In this document: positions 25,061 to 32,835 of the stretch, piece by piece
Layout: every line of letters starts with the position of its first letter
How positions within the stretch are numbered: the first letter of the stretch is position 1
Assembly: GCF_006965485.1 (NCBI RefSeq)
Contig: NZ_CP041360.1
Location: 8,102,501-8,166,500, forward strand
Source: Spirosoma sp. KCTC 42546
Lineage (GTDB): Bacteria; Bacteroidota; Bacteroidia; Cytophagales; Spirosomataceae
Direction of reading: 5' to 3'
DNA: 64,000 nucleotides
Notes under the pieces: model-generated
The model's database searches: none
The model's input: only the letters and a program-made list of their open reading frames with translations
Told to the model about the DNA's origin: nothing
Made by a program: the position numbers and the translations under genes

Positions 25061-27313
25061 ATGAACGCTTTCCATTTTCTGTCGAATCCGGTGGTGGATG
25101 CATTGGGCTGGACGCTGCTTCACGCATTTTGGCAGGGTTTTGCATTGGTTCTACCCGTTGCGGTGATTCTGCATTTCCTTCGGAATCAATCGAGTACGCT
25201 GCGCTATCGGGTAAGTGTATTTACCTTACTAACCCAGTTGCTGGCATCAGGCGCTACATTCGTCTGGTATTACGAGCCAGCGGTGGTTAATCCGCCTATA
25301 GTCCCCACCACTATTCATTATGCGAAACTGGTTCGATGGCAGACCGTGACCCAAACCTTACCCTGGCACCAGCAAACGCAGTTATTTCTGGAAAATCACC
25401 TGAGCCAGTTTGTTCTGATCTACCTGATTGGAGTGGCCTTGTTCGGTCTTCGGCTAGCAGGTGGCTGGCTGTATCTGCAACGGCTCAGTAAAACGGCTAC
25501 AAAGCCCGCTACAACAAACTGGGGAATCCTGACCAACCAACTTCGTTCGGTATTGAACATCCAGTCAGTTGTGCAGGTTCGTGAATCGGCACGTATTGCC
25601 GTACCAATGGTCGTAGGTATCCTCAAGCCTGTTTTACTACTACCAATTGGCTTGGCAACGAGCTTATCCCTTCGTGAAATAGAAGCTGTCTTAGCGCACG
25701 AATTAGCGCACATAAAACGGCACGATTATGCTGTCAATCTGTTGCAATCGGTCGTTGAGGTGCTTTATTTCTTTCATCCGGCCTTGTGGTGGTTATCAGC
25801 GCGGGTTCGTGAAGAGCGCGAACATTGCTGCGACGATCTGGCGGTTCAGGCCTGTGGGGGCGACGGTCGCATACTAGCCCAAGCGCTTGCCCGAGTAGAA
25901 GAACTGCGGCTTATACAAGTGGAGCAAACTCCCGCTCTGGCCATGGCTTTTGCATCAAAACGGCAGCACTTGCTACACCGGGTACGCCGGGTATTGGGTG
26001 TACCAACCCGCCCCTTCGTCTCGAACACCAGTCTGGCCGGATTGACATTCGCTACTATTATGCTGATGAGTGTGTCTGTCTATGCTATACAAAAACACGA
26101 TCAGCCAAAGGCAGAGGCCAAACAACCTAAGCCAGCCCATTCGACCCGCCGACATAAGGTAGATAGCAATTCAGAATATGGTATGGTAGACGGCCAGAAG
26201 ATTGGCTATGTTGTCTGGAAAGGGCAGAAATTACCCGCTGCCCGTGTCGCGAAATTGCAACGCCAGCTTAATCAGGTTATGGCTGGCCAACTCTCCCTCG
26301 ATACCGTTCAGCAAACGGATCGTGACATTCTGTTAACGATCATCGAAAAAAACCAGGCGTTTGATGGAGGTATGAATTCATTAGCCGAAGGGTTATCGCA
26401 TATTGACTATAGCTCTATTGTAGCATCGGCCTTGAACAATGTTCCTCTTAGCCCGGATGGAACGGTGGAAGGACTGGCCAAAGTTGACTACAATAGTATT
26501 ATTAATGATGCCTTTGCTTCGATTCCTACAGCTAAATCCATCCACGATACGTTAGCCCCACAGCGAGCTTTCCAGCAACGGCAGCTCGATAGCCTGAGCC
26601 AGATTATGGCTGAGCGATCACGGCAACTTCAGGCGCTACATCTTCAGATGGAGAAAATGCAGTTTCCAATTGAAGAATCAGAACGAAGCCAGCAGATTGT
26701 GGAATGGCGAAAACAAAAACTGATGGAGCTTCGAAATGCCCTGATCGAAAAACAACGGCGGGTGATGTATCAGGATGGAAAACAAAAGCAGAACCTGGAT
26801 GAACTAGAGAAACAGGTAGCGGCTCTGGAACCCGAAATTAAAAAACAGGAAGCTAGCATTGAAGAAGCCAATAAGCAACTGGAAGCTACACAGGCTAAAC
26901 TGATGGAAGCGCGAAAACCCCTGGAAAAATTAGAGCGCGAATCCCAGCAATTGAATGAACAAATGGAACGCTTATCAGAAGAAATGGAGCGGCACGGAGA
27001 ACGTTTATCTCGACTATCTGTAGACTTATCCGATATGGACATGGATGTTAATGTTGATATGCGCCGGTCGGGCTCAATACGTGCCCCTCGCCCTCCACGT
27101 GCTATGCGTATGCGCACACCTAGTCCTATGGTAGCGCCAGCACCAGTGGCTCCAGCTTATCCAAGTATTAACGTAGCTCCGGCAGCACCCACACGCGGCA
27201 CAGGACGTATCCAGTCGGCTCCTGCCATCGCCCCTACACCCCCTGCCCGAGCAACCGCTCCTCGGTCAGGGCCAAAACCCGCCGTGGCTCCGAAAGCAGA
27301 GAAACCGGAGTAA
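25061..27313 (+). CDS. M56 (BlaR1-like) membrane metallopeptidase with long coiled-coil tail
   Basis: The product is 750 aa. The N-terminal part has about four membrane helices and the M56 zinc motif H213-E-L-A-H217 (VLAHELAHIKRHDY), followed by EREHCCDDLAV. A further helix is at about 325-345 (LTFATIMLMSVSVYAI). Instead of the penicillin-binding sensor domain of BlaR1, residues about 500-660 form a long Glu/Gln/Lys-rich coiled coil, then a Pro/Ala-rich tail. It probably senses an envelope signal and triggers cleavage of the BlaI-like partner; the signal is unknown. Confidence 0.87.
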   Translation: MNAFHFLSNPVVDALGWTLLHAFWQGFALVLPVAVILHFLRNQSSTLRYRVSVFTLLTQLLASGATFVWYYEPAVVNPPIVPTTIHYAKLVRWQTVTQTLPWHQQTQLFLENHLSQFVLIYLIGVALFGLRLAGGWLYLQRLSKTATKPATTNWGILTNQLRSVLNIQSVVQVRESARIAVPMVVGILKPVLLLPIGLATSLSLREIEAVLAHELAHIKRHDYAVNLLQSVVEVLYFFHPALWWLSARVREEREHCCDDLAVQACGGDGRILAQALARVEELRLIQVEQTPALAMAFASKRQHLLHRVRRVLGVPTRPFVSNTSLAGLTFATIMLMSVSVYAIQKHDQPKAEAKQPKPAHSTRRHKVDSNSEYGMVDGQKIGYVVWKGQKLPAARVAKLQRQLNQVMAGQLSLDTVQQTDRDILLTIIEKNQAFDGGMNSLAEGLSHIDYSSIVASALNNVPLSPDGTVEGLAKVDYNSIINDAFASIPTAKSIHDTLAPQRAFQQRQLDSLSQIMAERSRQLQALHLQMEKMQFPIEESERSQQIVEWRKQKLMELRNALIEKQRRVMYQDGKQKQNLDELEKQVAALEPEIKKQEASIEEANKQLEATQAKLMEARKPLEKLERESQQLNEQMERLSEEMERHGERLSRLSVDLSDMDMDVNVDMRRSGSIRAPRPPRAMRMRTPSPMVAPAPVAPAYPSINVAPAAPTRGTGRIQSAPAIAPTPPARATAPRSGPKPAVAPKAEKPE

Positions 27314-27314
27314 G

Positions 27315-27410
27315 GTAGTACCGGACGTCCCGCCGAGGTGTGAAAGAGTGAGGTAGTAGCGATGTGCTATACTTGCGTCTTCAATACCCCGGCGGGACGC
27401 CCGGTACTAC
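27315..27410. repeat. Intergenic inverted repeat G
   Basis: 27315-27338 pairs with 27387-27410 at 22 of 24 positions; the arms are GC-rich (GTAGTACCGG...). It fills the gap between the convergent M56 and PaaE-like genes. Confidence 0.82.
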
Positions 27411-27411
27411 A

Positions 27412-28482
27412 TTATTCTATCTCAATAACCACATTTGGCCCAACGGGATGAGCTACACAGGTTAATACATAACCTGCTTTCAGTTCCGATTCAGACAGAC
27501 CATCCTCTTCGTCCAGTTTTACCTTACCCGAGGTGCAACGGCCTAGGCAGGCCGTACACATGCCCGCCTGACAGGAATACGGCAAGTCAATATCGAGGTC
27601 CAATGCCGCTTCCAGGATAGTCTGATGGGGGGCAACGGCAAATTTATACTCGCTGCCTTCATACAGGACTGTGACTTCGGGTGTACCACTGTCAGCAGCT
27701 GTGAGGGGTTCCTCCACCACATCACCCGCCATAACCGGCGCGGTTGCATAACTTTCTTTGTGAACGTGCTCCGTCGAAATACCAACTAGAGCCAATGCAG
27801 ATCGAACTTCGGCCATCATGCCATCGGGTCCGCATAGGTAAAAGCTAGCATTCTGGCGTTCGGAAGCCGGTAACTGATCCAGCAATTTGGTTAGCGTGTG
27901 CTGATTCAGGCGCCCTTCAGGCCCTGTCCAGCCGTATGTGGGCTGGCTCAGGATATGTGTCACCTGGAAACGTGAACGGCCATACCCCTGCTCCATTGCA
28001 TCCAGATGCGCTTTATAAATGATAGACTCCTGATTCCGGTTACCGTAAATAAGCCAAATCCGGCTGTTGGGTTCAACGTGCATCACCGACTTGGCCATCG
28101 AGAACAAAGGCGTAATGCCGCTACCTGCTCCAATCAAAATAATGGTTCGTCGATTCTGTGGATCGAGCTTCGGTACGAAGGTGCCCATAGGCTCCAGGGT
28201 TTCCAGTATGTCGCCGGGTCGGATACGATCGCAGAGATAATTGGATGCCAGTCCGCCCGGCACGCGTTTTACAGATACCGATAAGGACACATCGACATGG
28301 GGCGATGAGGCCATTGAATAAGAACGCCGAATTTTCTGTCCGTTGATATTGAGTAAAAAGGTCAGAAACTGACCAGGCTGATAGCGAATTTCCTCGTTGA
28401 TGGGGTGCCAGAAACTTATCGTCACCGCATCGGGCGTTTCCCGAACGATGTCTTTTACTTTCAAAAAATACCGATTTGCCAT
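27412..28482 (-). CDS. PaaE-like ferredoxin-NAD(P)H reductase with 2Fe-2S domain
   Basis: The product is 356 aa. An FAD-binding domain comes first (RRSYSMASSP), then an NAD(P)-binding domain (GAGSGITPLFSMAKS), then a plant-type ferredoxin at about 265-356 with SCQAGMCTACLGRC and a fourth Cys in VLTCVAHP. This order matches the reductase subunit of phenylacetyl-CoA epoxidase and Hcp reductases. No paaABC genes are nearby, so the electron acceptor is unknown. A possible -7 box lies at 28587-28594, which would place hairpin H in its leader. Confidence 0.87.
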   Translation of the reverse strand: MANRYFLKVKDIVRETPDAVTISFWHPINEEIRYQPGQFLTFLLNINGQKIRRSYSMASSPHVDVSLSVSVKRVPGGLASNYLCDRIRPGDILETLEPMGTFVPKLDPQNRRTIILIGAGSGITPLFSMAKSVMHVEPNSRIWLIYGNRNQESIIYKAHLDAMEQGYGRSRFQVTHILSQPTYGWTGPEGRLNQHTLTKLLDQLPASERQNASFYLCGPDGMMAEVRSALALVGISTEHVHKESYATAPVMAGDVVEEPLTAADSGTPEVTVLYEGSEYKFAVAPHQTILEAALDLDIDLPYSCQAGMCTACLGRCTSGKVKLDEEDGLSESELKAGYVLTCVAHPVGPNVVIEIE

Positions 28483-28506
28483 TACTATTCAGGTTGTTGT
28501 ACTTCA

Positions 28507-28574
28507 AACACAGAGGAACGGAGAATAGCAGGAATACTCCTTGACCTTTATGTTTTTCTCCGTTCCTCTGTGTT
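28507..28574. repeat. Intergenic hairpin H, perfect 19-bp arms
   Basis: 28507-28525 (AACACAGAGGAACGGAGAA) pairs perfectly with 28556-28574. It lies between the BadF-type kinase gene and the reductase gene on the minus strand and downstream of a TACCTTTG box (28594-28587), so it would be near the 5' end of the reductase mRNA. Confidence 0.82.
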
Positions 28575-28596
28575 AAAATTTTCCCACAAAGGTACA

Positions 28597-29448
28597 TCAA
28601 GCGGGCGATTGATGAAACTGAACTAACTGTTCAGCAGGAGCTTTCAGGATACTACCTATTGTTAAGCCTGTTTGTTTTACAGCCTGTTGTAATGGCTGAG
28701 CGAAATAATAGGCAATTGAACCCACAAAATGAACCGGCCAGAAACCCGCTTCGGGAAACCGTTTGACATAGGTTGTCAGAAATAGGGCAAAGGCTTCTGT
28801 TACCAAATCAGTTATATAAGGGTGAGTGAGGTGATCAGATAAAAAGGGCGTGAACGAAGCGAAATAGCGGTTAGGAAACGGTTTTTGATAGGCATTTTCC
28901 AGCAGCGTTGGCCGATCAAGTGCGTAGCGGGTCTGGAAAGCCTCACGGAGATCAGTTGGTAAGCGCTCCTGAAAAAAATCCCGGACGAGCGTTTTGCCCA
29001 GATACCCACCACTCCCCTCATCGCCGAGCCAAAAGCCCAACGACTGTATACCTCGGGTTAACTGATTACCATCATAACAGCAGGCATTTGACCCTGTGCC
29101 GAGAATACACGCTATTCCAGCCTCATGGCCCATCGCGCCCCGAGCGGCTCCCAGCATATCACTATTCACCTCAACAAGCTGCAAACCAGGTAGCACGTCC
29201 TGTAGCGCATCAGCAACAATATGATTCACCGCGGGGCCAGTACAGCCCGTTCCGTAGAAAAAAACCTTTGTAACCAGGGCCTCTTTCAGGTGTGGAATCA
29301 GTTGATTCTGTAGTGTAGTCGCCATTTGAGCGGCTGTTTGATAATATGGATTGAATCCATCCGTTTGAATAGCATGGACGATTCCGTTGTCGTCAACAAG
29401 ACGCCAGTCGGTTTTCGTGGAGCCGCTATCAGCAATAAGGGTGTTCAT
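28597..29448 (-). CDS. BadF/BadG-type ATPase, probable N-acetylglucosamine kinase
   Basis: The product is 283 aa of the ASKHA fold. The phosphate-1 motif is IADSGSTKTDWRL at the N-terminus, and the second phosphate motif is LGTGSNACCYDG. WLGDEGSGGYLG is the sugar-binding type segment of N-acetylglucosamine kinase-like members. It probably phosphorylates an amino sugar from cell-wall or chitin turnover. The cytochrome b5-like gene starts just upstream on the same strand, with 20 bp between them. Confidence 0.82.
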   Translation of the reverse strand: MNTLIADSGSTKTDWRLVDDNGIVHAIQTDGFNPYYQTAAQMATTLQNQLIPHLKEALVTKVFFYGTGCTGPAVNHIVADALQDVLPGLQLVEVNSDMLGAARGAMGHEAGIACILGTGSNACCYDGNQLTRGIQSLGFWLGDEGSGGYLGKTLVRDFFQERLPTDLREAFQTRYALDRPTLLENAYQKPFPNRYFASFTPFLSDHLTHPYITDLVTEAFALFLTTYVKRFPEAGFWPVHFVGSIAYYFAQPLQQAVKQTGLTIGSILKAPAEQLVQFHQSPA

Positions 29449-29468
29449 GGTTTATGGGTAACGTTGAC

Positions 29469-29717
29469 TTATACCAATTTCCCAATTACCGGGAAACGGT
29501 TGAAAACGGCGTTTGTATGGGGCGCATCGGCTAGTTCGTCGGTAAGGTCCTGCCCGGCCCAGTGTTCATAATGTTTACCATTGCGCCATAGTCGTGATGC
29601 CGACAGATCGTAAATAGTGCCCTCATAGGCACACCAGATGTCGTCCCGATCCTGTCCATTGCGTAAAGCTAACTGTGAGCGAGTGAAAGACGGCAAAGAA
29701 GTAGGGGTTGGCGGCAT
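29469..29717 (-). CDS. Cytochrome b5-like heme-binding mini-protein
   Basis: The product is 82 aa, shorter than classical cytochrome b5 domains, with no signal or membrane anchor. The pattern DDIWCAYEGTIYDLSASRLW, then GKHYEHWAGQDLT, then APHTNAVF, matches bacterial b5-like heme/steroid-binding proteins, with candidate ligands in the KHYEH and APH segments. It may be an electron carrier or small-ligand binder. It is likely co-transcribed with the BadF-type kinase, a pairing with no obvious logic. Confidence 0.75.
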   Translation of the reverse strand: MPPTPTSLPSFTRSQLALRNGQDRDDIWCAYEGTIYDLSASRLWRNGKHYEHWAGQDLTDELADAPHTNAVFNRFPVIGKLV

Positions 29718-29756
29718 ACGTCCGTAAACTCAAACAAATGAATTATTAGGCATTAA

Positions 29757-29790
29757 TTTTGCGAGTGCCAACAAAATTAGCGTAACTTTA
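29757..29790 (+). promoter_or_regulatory. Possible promoter of the lipoprotein at 29822
   Basis: TTTTG at 29757-29761 and TAACTTTA at 29783-29790 are 21 bp apart; the last base of the -7 box deviates from consensus. A second TAATTTTG overlaps the -33 box at 29754-29761. Confidence 0.45.
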
Positions 29791-29821
29791 GCCACTCTGA
29801 TTACCTTGTATTTGATTAACT

Positions 29822-30268
29822 ATGAGAAAGACTCATTTTACCGCTTTCCTTTCAGCTTTAGCTTTATTTAGCCTGTTAATGGGCTGCAATGGCAATAAGG
29901 TTCCTCCTGTTTCGGAACGTATCGCCAAAGTCTGGACAGCTAGCAAAGTGGATGAAAACAGCTCAACTGTTTATACGAAAGGAGGCACCAGCAACATTCG
30001 AAACTATACCAGTTTCAAACTTGATTTGAGCGCTGCACCAACGGTTAAATATACTGAGTATGACGGTAATACATTCACCGGACAGTATTCTCTACCCGAC
30101 GATAATACCCTAAAACTGACGAACCTGAACCCTTCGCCAACCGGCGACAATGGAACAATCACATTTACGATTAACTCCATTGATGATAACAATTTGAAGC
30201 TTACCCGGACAACAGCCAGCCAGAAAACCGGCAACACCACAAACGTGTACACGCTGACAAATCCCTAA
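29822..30268 (+). CDS. Small lipoprotein, lipocalin-like
   Basis: The product is 148 aa. The signal peptide ends in lipobox LLMGC, giving lipidation near residue 23. The mature part is all-beta in pattern (VWTASKVDENSSTVYTKGG, FKLDLSAAP, LKLTRTTASQ) and resembles the small lipocalin-like lipoproteins frequent in Cytophagales. No enzymatic motif. It has its own promoter and a strong terminator at 30291. Confidence 0.7.
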   Translation: MRKTHFTAFLSALALFSLLMGCNGNKVPPVSERIAKVWTASKVDENSSTVYTKGGTSNIRNYTSFKLDLSAAPTVKYTEYDGNTFTGQYSLPDDNTLKLTNLNPSPTGDNGTITFTINSIDDNNLKLTRTTASQKTGNTTNVYTLTNP

Positions 30269-30290
30269 GATTTCCGCAAACCAATTCGTA

Positions 30291-30329
30291 AAAAAAGCCG
30301 TTCCGTATGTCAATCGGAACGGCTTTTTT
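30291..30329 (+). terminator. Strong rho-independent terminator
   Basis: AAAAAAGCCGTTCCG (30291-30305) pairs perfectly with 30315-30329, which ends in six T. The A-run/T-run symmetry makes it usable on both strands. Confidence 0.9.
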
Positions 30330-30335
30330 GTGGGC

Positions 30336-30444
30336 TAGTGGAGCAGGTGCAGTAGTGAAGTGAGTGTAGTAAGAACGAGTTGTTTCACCACTACACTCAC
30401 TAACTCCACCATTGCACTAACTCCACCAACACACCACTCCACTA
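30336..30444. repeat. Intergenic inverted repeat I
   Basis: 30336-30343 (TAGTGGAG) pairs with 30437-30444 and 30359-30370 (AGTGAGTGTAGT) pairs perfectly with 30390-30401; the segments between are GTG/CAC-rich and partly complementary. It sits directly behind a regular terminator and ends 12 bp before thiL. Words are shared with the repeats at 1062 and 14190. Confidence 0.72.
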
Positions 30445-30456
30445 ATAACCAGATTA

Positions 30457-31482
30457 ATGACTGATTTAAATACGCTTGGTGAAATCGGCTTGATCGAACG
30501 GATTCGGCAGGCAACACCTACACCTACTCACTCTGAAACCATTTATGGTATTGGCGACGATGCCGCAGTATTTGACTGGGGCGATGATTATGGGTTGCTT
30601 ACGACCGACATGCTCGTAGAAGGCATTCACTTTGATTTGACTTACGTACCACTGAAACATCTTGGTTACAAAGCCGTGACGTTTGGCGTGTCGGATATTG
30701 CGGCTATGAACGGCTTACCGATACAAGCAACTATTAGTGTCGGACTTAGTAGTCGGTTTCCGGTCGAGGCTGTCGATGAACTGTATGAAGGGATTCGGGC
30801 CGCCTGTGAAGCATACAACGTAGATTTAGTAGGTGGCGACACCTCATCCTCACGATCAGGCCTGATTATTTCGGTCTCTGTTTTGGGAAAGGTACCCAAG
30901 GACCTGATCACCTACCGAAATACAGCGCAACCCAACGATGTTATTTGTGTAACCGGCGATCTGGGAGCAGCTTATCTGGGATTGCAATTACTAGAACGCG
31001 AGAAGCAGGTTTTCCTGGCCGACCCAAATATGCAGCCTAATCTGTCAGAAGAGCGGGCTTATCTGGTTCAACGGCAACTTCGTCCCGATGCTCGCACCGA
31101 TATGGTTCATGAACTTCGCGACTTAGGTATTCGGCCTACGGCTATGATCGATATTTCGGATGGACTGGCTTCAGAACTTCTCCACCTTTGCCATCAGTCG
31201 GGAACGGGAGCGGTGGTATTTGACGAGAATCTACCCATCGACGACCAGACACACTTAGCTGCCGACGAATTCAAAATCAGTCCTATAACGGCTGCCTTGA
31301 ATGGAGGTGAAGACTATGAGCTATTGTTTACGGTCCGTCCGCAAGCGTTTGAAAAACTGGAAACGAACGCCCGCATCACAGCTATAGGTTACCTTACTGC
31401 CGACCCAACAAAAATTGTACTGGCAACAAAAGCCGGTCAACAGACGCCTATTCGGGCGCAAGGCTGGGAGCGACAAGGATAA
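30457..31482 (+). CDS. thiL: Thiamine-monophosphate kinase
   Basis: The product is 341 aa. It converts thiamine phosphate to thiamine diphosphate with ATP, in the cytoplasm. Family motifs are all present: GIGDDAAVFDWGDD, TTDMLVEGIHFDL, VGGDTSSSRSGL, CVTGDLGAAYLGL and GGEDYELLFT. No other thiamine gene is in the window. It stands as a single gene between a palindrome upstream and a terminator-like hairpin downstream. Confidence 0.93.
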   Translation: MTDLNTLGEIGLIERIRQATPTPTHSETIYGIGDDAAVFDWGDDYGLLTTDMLVEGIHFDLTYVPLKHLGYKAVTFGVSDIAAMNGLPIQATISVGLSSRFPVEAVDELYEGIRAACEAYNVDLVGGDTSSSRSGLIISVSVLGKVPKDLITYRNTAQPNDVICVTGDLGAAYLGLQLLEREKQVFLADPNMQPNLSEERAYLVQRQLRPDARTDMVHELRDLGIRPTAMIDISDGLASELLHLCHQSGTGAVVFDENLPIDDQTHLAADEFKISPITAALNGGEDYELLFTVRPQAFEKLETNARITAIGYLTADPTKIVLATKAGQQTPIRAQGWERQG

Positions 31483-31492
31483 GCTTCGTTAA

Positions 31493-31534
31493 GAGGAATC
31501 TCAAGCTTTACACTAGTCAAGTTTGAGATTCCTC
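31493..31534 (+). terminator. Hairpin J downstream of thiL
   Basis: 31493-31508 pairs with 31519-31534 (15 of 16). No T-run follows on the plus strand, so it may be an mRNA-stabilising 3' hairpin rather than an intrinsic terminator. Confidence 0.7.
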
Positions 31535-31588
31535 CTGGTGTCGGAAAGATAAAAACGTATAAACAGGATATTAATCATAAGCTTTTCG

Positions 31589-31618
31589 CTAAAGCCGTTG
31601 CCCGGCTTTAGTTTTATT
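31589..31618 (+). terminator. Terminator-like hairpin 10 bp before a start codon
   Basis: CTAAAGCCG (31589-31597) pairs perfectly with 31603-31611, followed by TTTTATTT. It ends only 10 bp before the ATG at 31629, so it could be a second terminator for thiL or an attenuator in the leader of the lipoprotein gene. Confidence 0.7.
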
Positions 31619-31628
31619 TCCTATTCCT

Positions 31629-32060
31629 ATGCGCTTAAACGTAACATTCCTGACTAGTTGGCTTCTCGTGTTGATTATCTGCTTACTAGCTGGATGCAAA
31701 AAAACAGAGACTGTACCAGACCCCGATATGGCCTCCCGGGTTTCTGGTCGATATGCGGTAACGACCATTACAATTACTGGAAACAGTCAACCCATTACGG
31801 TTGTGAATGGTACGGTCATCATGGTTCGAAATGGGGTGGCGCTGGATACAGTAGACCTAACGCTTTCTTATGCAACAGCGAGCACATCAGGGAGTTCAAC
31901 TTTTTCGGAGACGAAAACGATCACGCTGCAACAGTCGGGAAACGCTATTGACTTATACAGCGGTACAACTAAAGTGGGCAGTTGGACTACAGCCCTGTTA
32001 ACAGTAACGAACTATCCGTTTAACAATACAACCGTAAGCTTCACCGCGGCTAAGCAATAA
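31629..32060 (+). CDS. Small lipoprotein, lipocalin-like
   Basis: The product is 143 aa. Lipobox LLAGC at about residues 19-23 predicts lipidation. The mature sequence is Thr/Ser-rich with alternating beta pattern (GRYAVTTITITGNSQP, VGSWTTALLTVTNY) and no conserved Cys. It looks like the same broad class as the lipoprotein at 29822. It converges with another lipoprotein gene, with only 9 bp between stops. Confidence 0.68.
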   Translation: MRLNVTFLTSWLLVLIICLLAGCKKTETVPDPDMASRVSGRYAVTTITITGNSQPITVVNGTVIMVRNGVALDTVDLTLSYATASTSGSSTFSETKTITLQQSGNAIDLYSGTTKVGSWTTALLTVTNYPFNNTTVSFTAAKQ

Positions 32061-32069
32061 GGTAGTGGC

Positions 32070-32639
32070 TCACCTCACCCGGACGAACTTTGAATAGCAG
32101 AGTCTGTCGCAGCGGGGAAGCAGCGTCAACACATCCCCTTGAAAAGCTACGCCCTGTCGAAATGGAACGGTAGCCCGATTGGTCGTAATAAACAGATTAA
32201 TACCCAAGCCATCCGAGATGGTTGAATCGACCCGAAAGTATTTTATTGGATAGTAGTACGACATTTCGGCCCCGTTGGCGCTTAACTTACCATCCGCACT
32301 AAAGGTGAGCGTCTGGGCTGGATTTACCGAATACTTCTGGGTTGAATCGATTGATTTTGAGACCAAAATCGAATCCCGTTGATAATGGTCTTTCACAAAA
32401 ACAGTATCCTTTACATAATGACCGTTGGTAAATGTAGAGTCTACCACATAGGCTCCTTTCACAAAAACCGAGTCAAATAAGTAATACGCACTGTCAACGG
32501 GATAACGCCTTTCGGTCAGACGCCATGTACCCGTAATGCGTGCATCGCTCGCACCAGGCGAAAACTCATTGGTTTCCTTACACTCAATGAGAAGAGTGGT
32601 CAGAAGCAGGCTTAGACTTAGGTATAGAACTTTTTTCAC
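32070..32639 (-). CDS. Lipoprotein with lipocalin-like fold and short Val/Phe/Asp repeats
   Basis: The product is 189 aa and begins at a GTG (32639). The signal ends LLIEC, an acceptable lipobox. GTWRLTERRYPVDS is lipocalin-like. It is followed by imperfect repeats of about 10 residues, such as DSVFVKGAYVV, DSTFTNGHYV and DTVFVKDHYQ. No known family. A good minus-strand promoter is present 98 bp upstream. Confidence 0.65.
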   Translation of the reverse strand: MKKVLYLSLSLLLTTLLIECKETNEFSPGASDARITGTWRLTERRYPVDSAYYLFDSVFVKGAYVVDSTFTNGHYVKDTVFVKDHYQRDSILVSKSIDSTQKYSVNPAQTLTFSADGKLSANGAEMSYYYPIKYFRVDSTISDGLGINLFITTNRATVPFRQGVAFQGDVLTLLPRCDRLCYSKFVRVR

Positions 32640-32736
32640 GAGTTAATCAGCAGCTCGTAAGGCTAACGAACAGATTGTTTCTATCATTGCCCTGTTGGCT
32701 AGTTGACGCTACAACGAATACCGCGCCAATTTTATA

Positions 32737-32767
32737 CAAATCTATCAAGAATCGTCTATCCCTACAA
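32737..32767 (-). promoter_or_regulatory. Promoter of the repeat lipoprotein
   Basis: On the minus strand, TTG (32767-32765) and TAGATTTG (32744-32737) are separated by 20 bp, a full match to the Bacteroidota consensus. Confidence 0.7.
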
Positions 32768-32773
32768 TGCTAT

Positions 32774-32808
32774 AAAAAAACCGTGCCATCCCTACTAAGG
32801 AATGGCAC
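32774..32808 (-). terminator. Terminator of carB
   Basis: GTGCCATCCCT (32783-32793) pairs with AGGAATGGCAC (32798-32808) at 10 of 11 positions. Read on the minus strand it is followed by seven T. It lies 28 bp after the carB stop codon. Confidence 0.85.
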
Positions 32809-32835
32809 AGGGAACAAATCTTGTTGTAGCACTTC

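Noticed and set aside
24548..27313. A beta-lactam resistance locus
   Set aside because: There is no beta-lactamase gene beside the BlaI/M56 pair and the protease lacks a penicillin-binding sensor.
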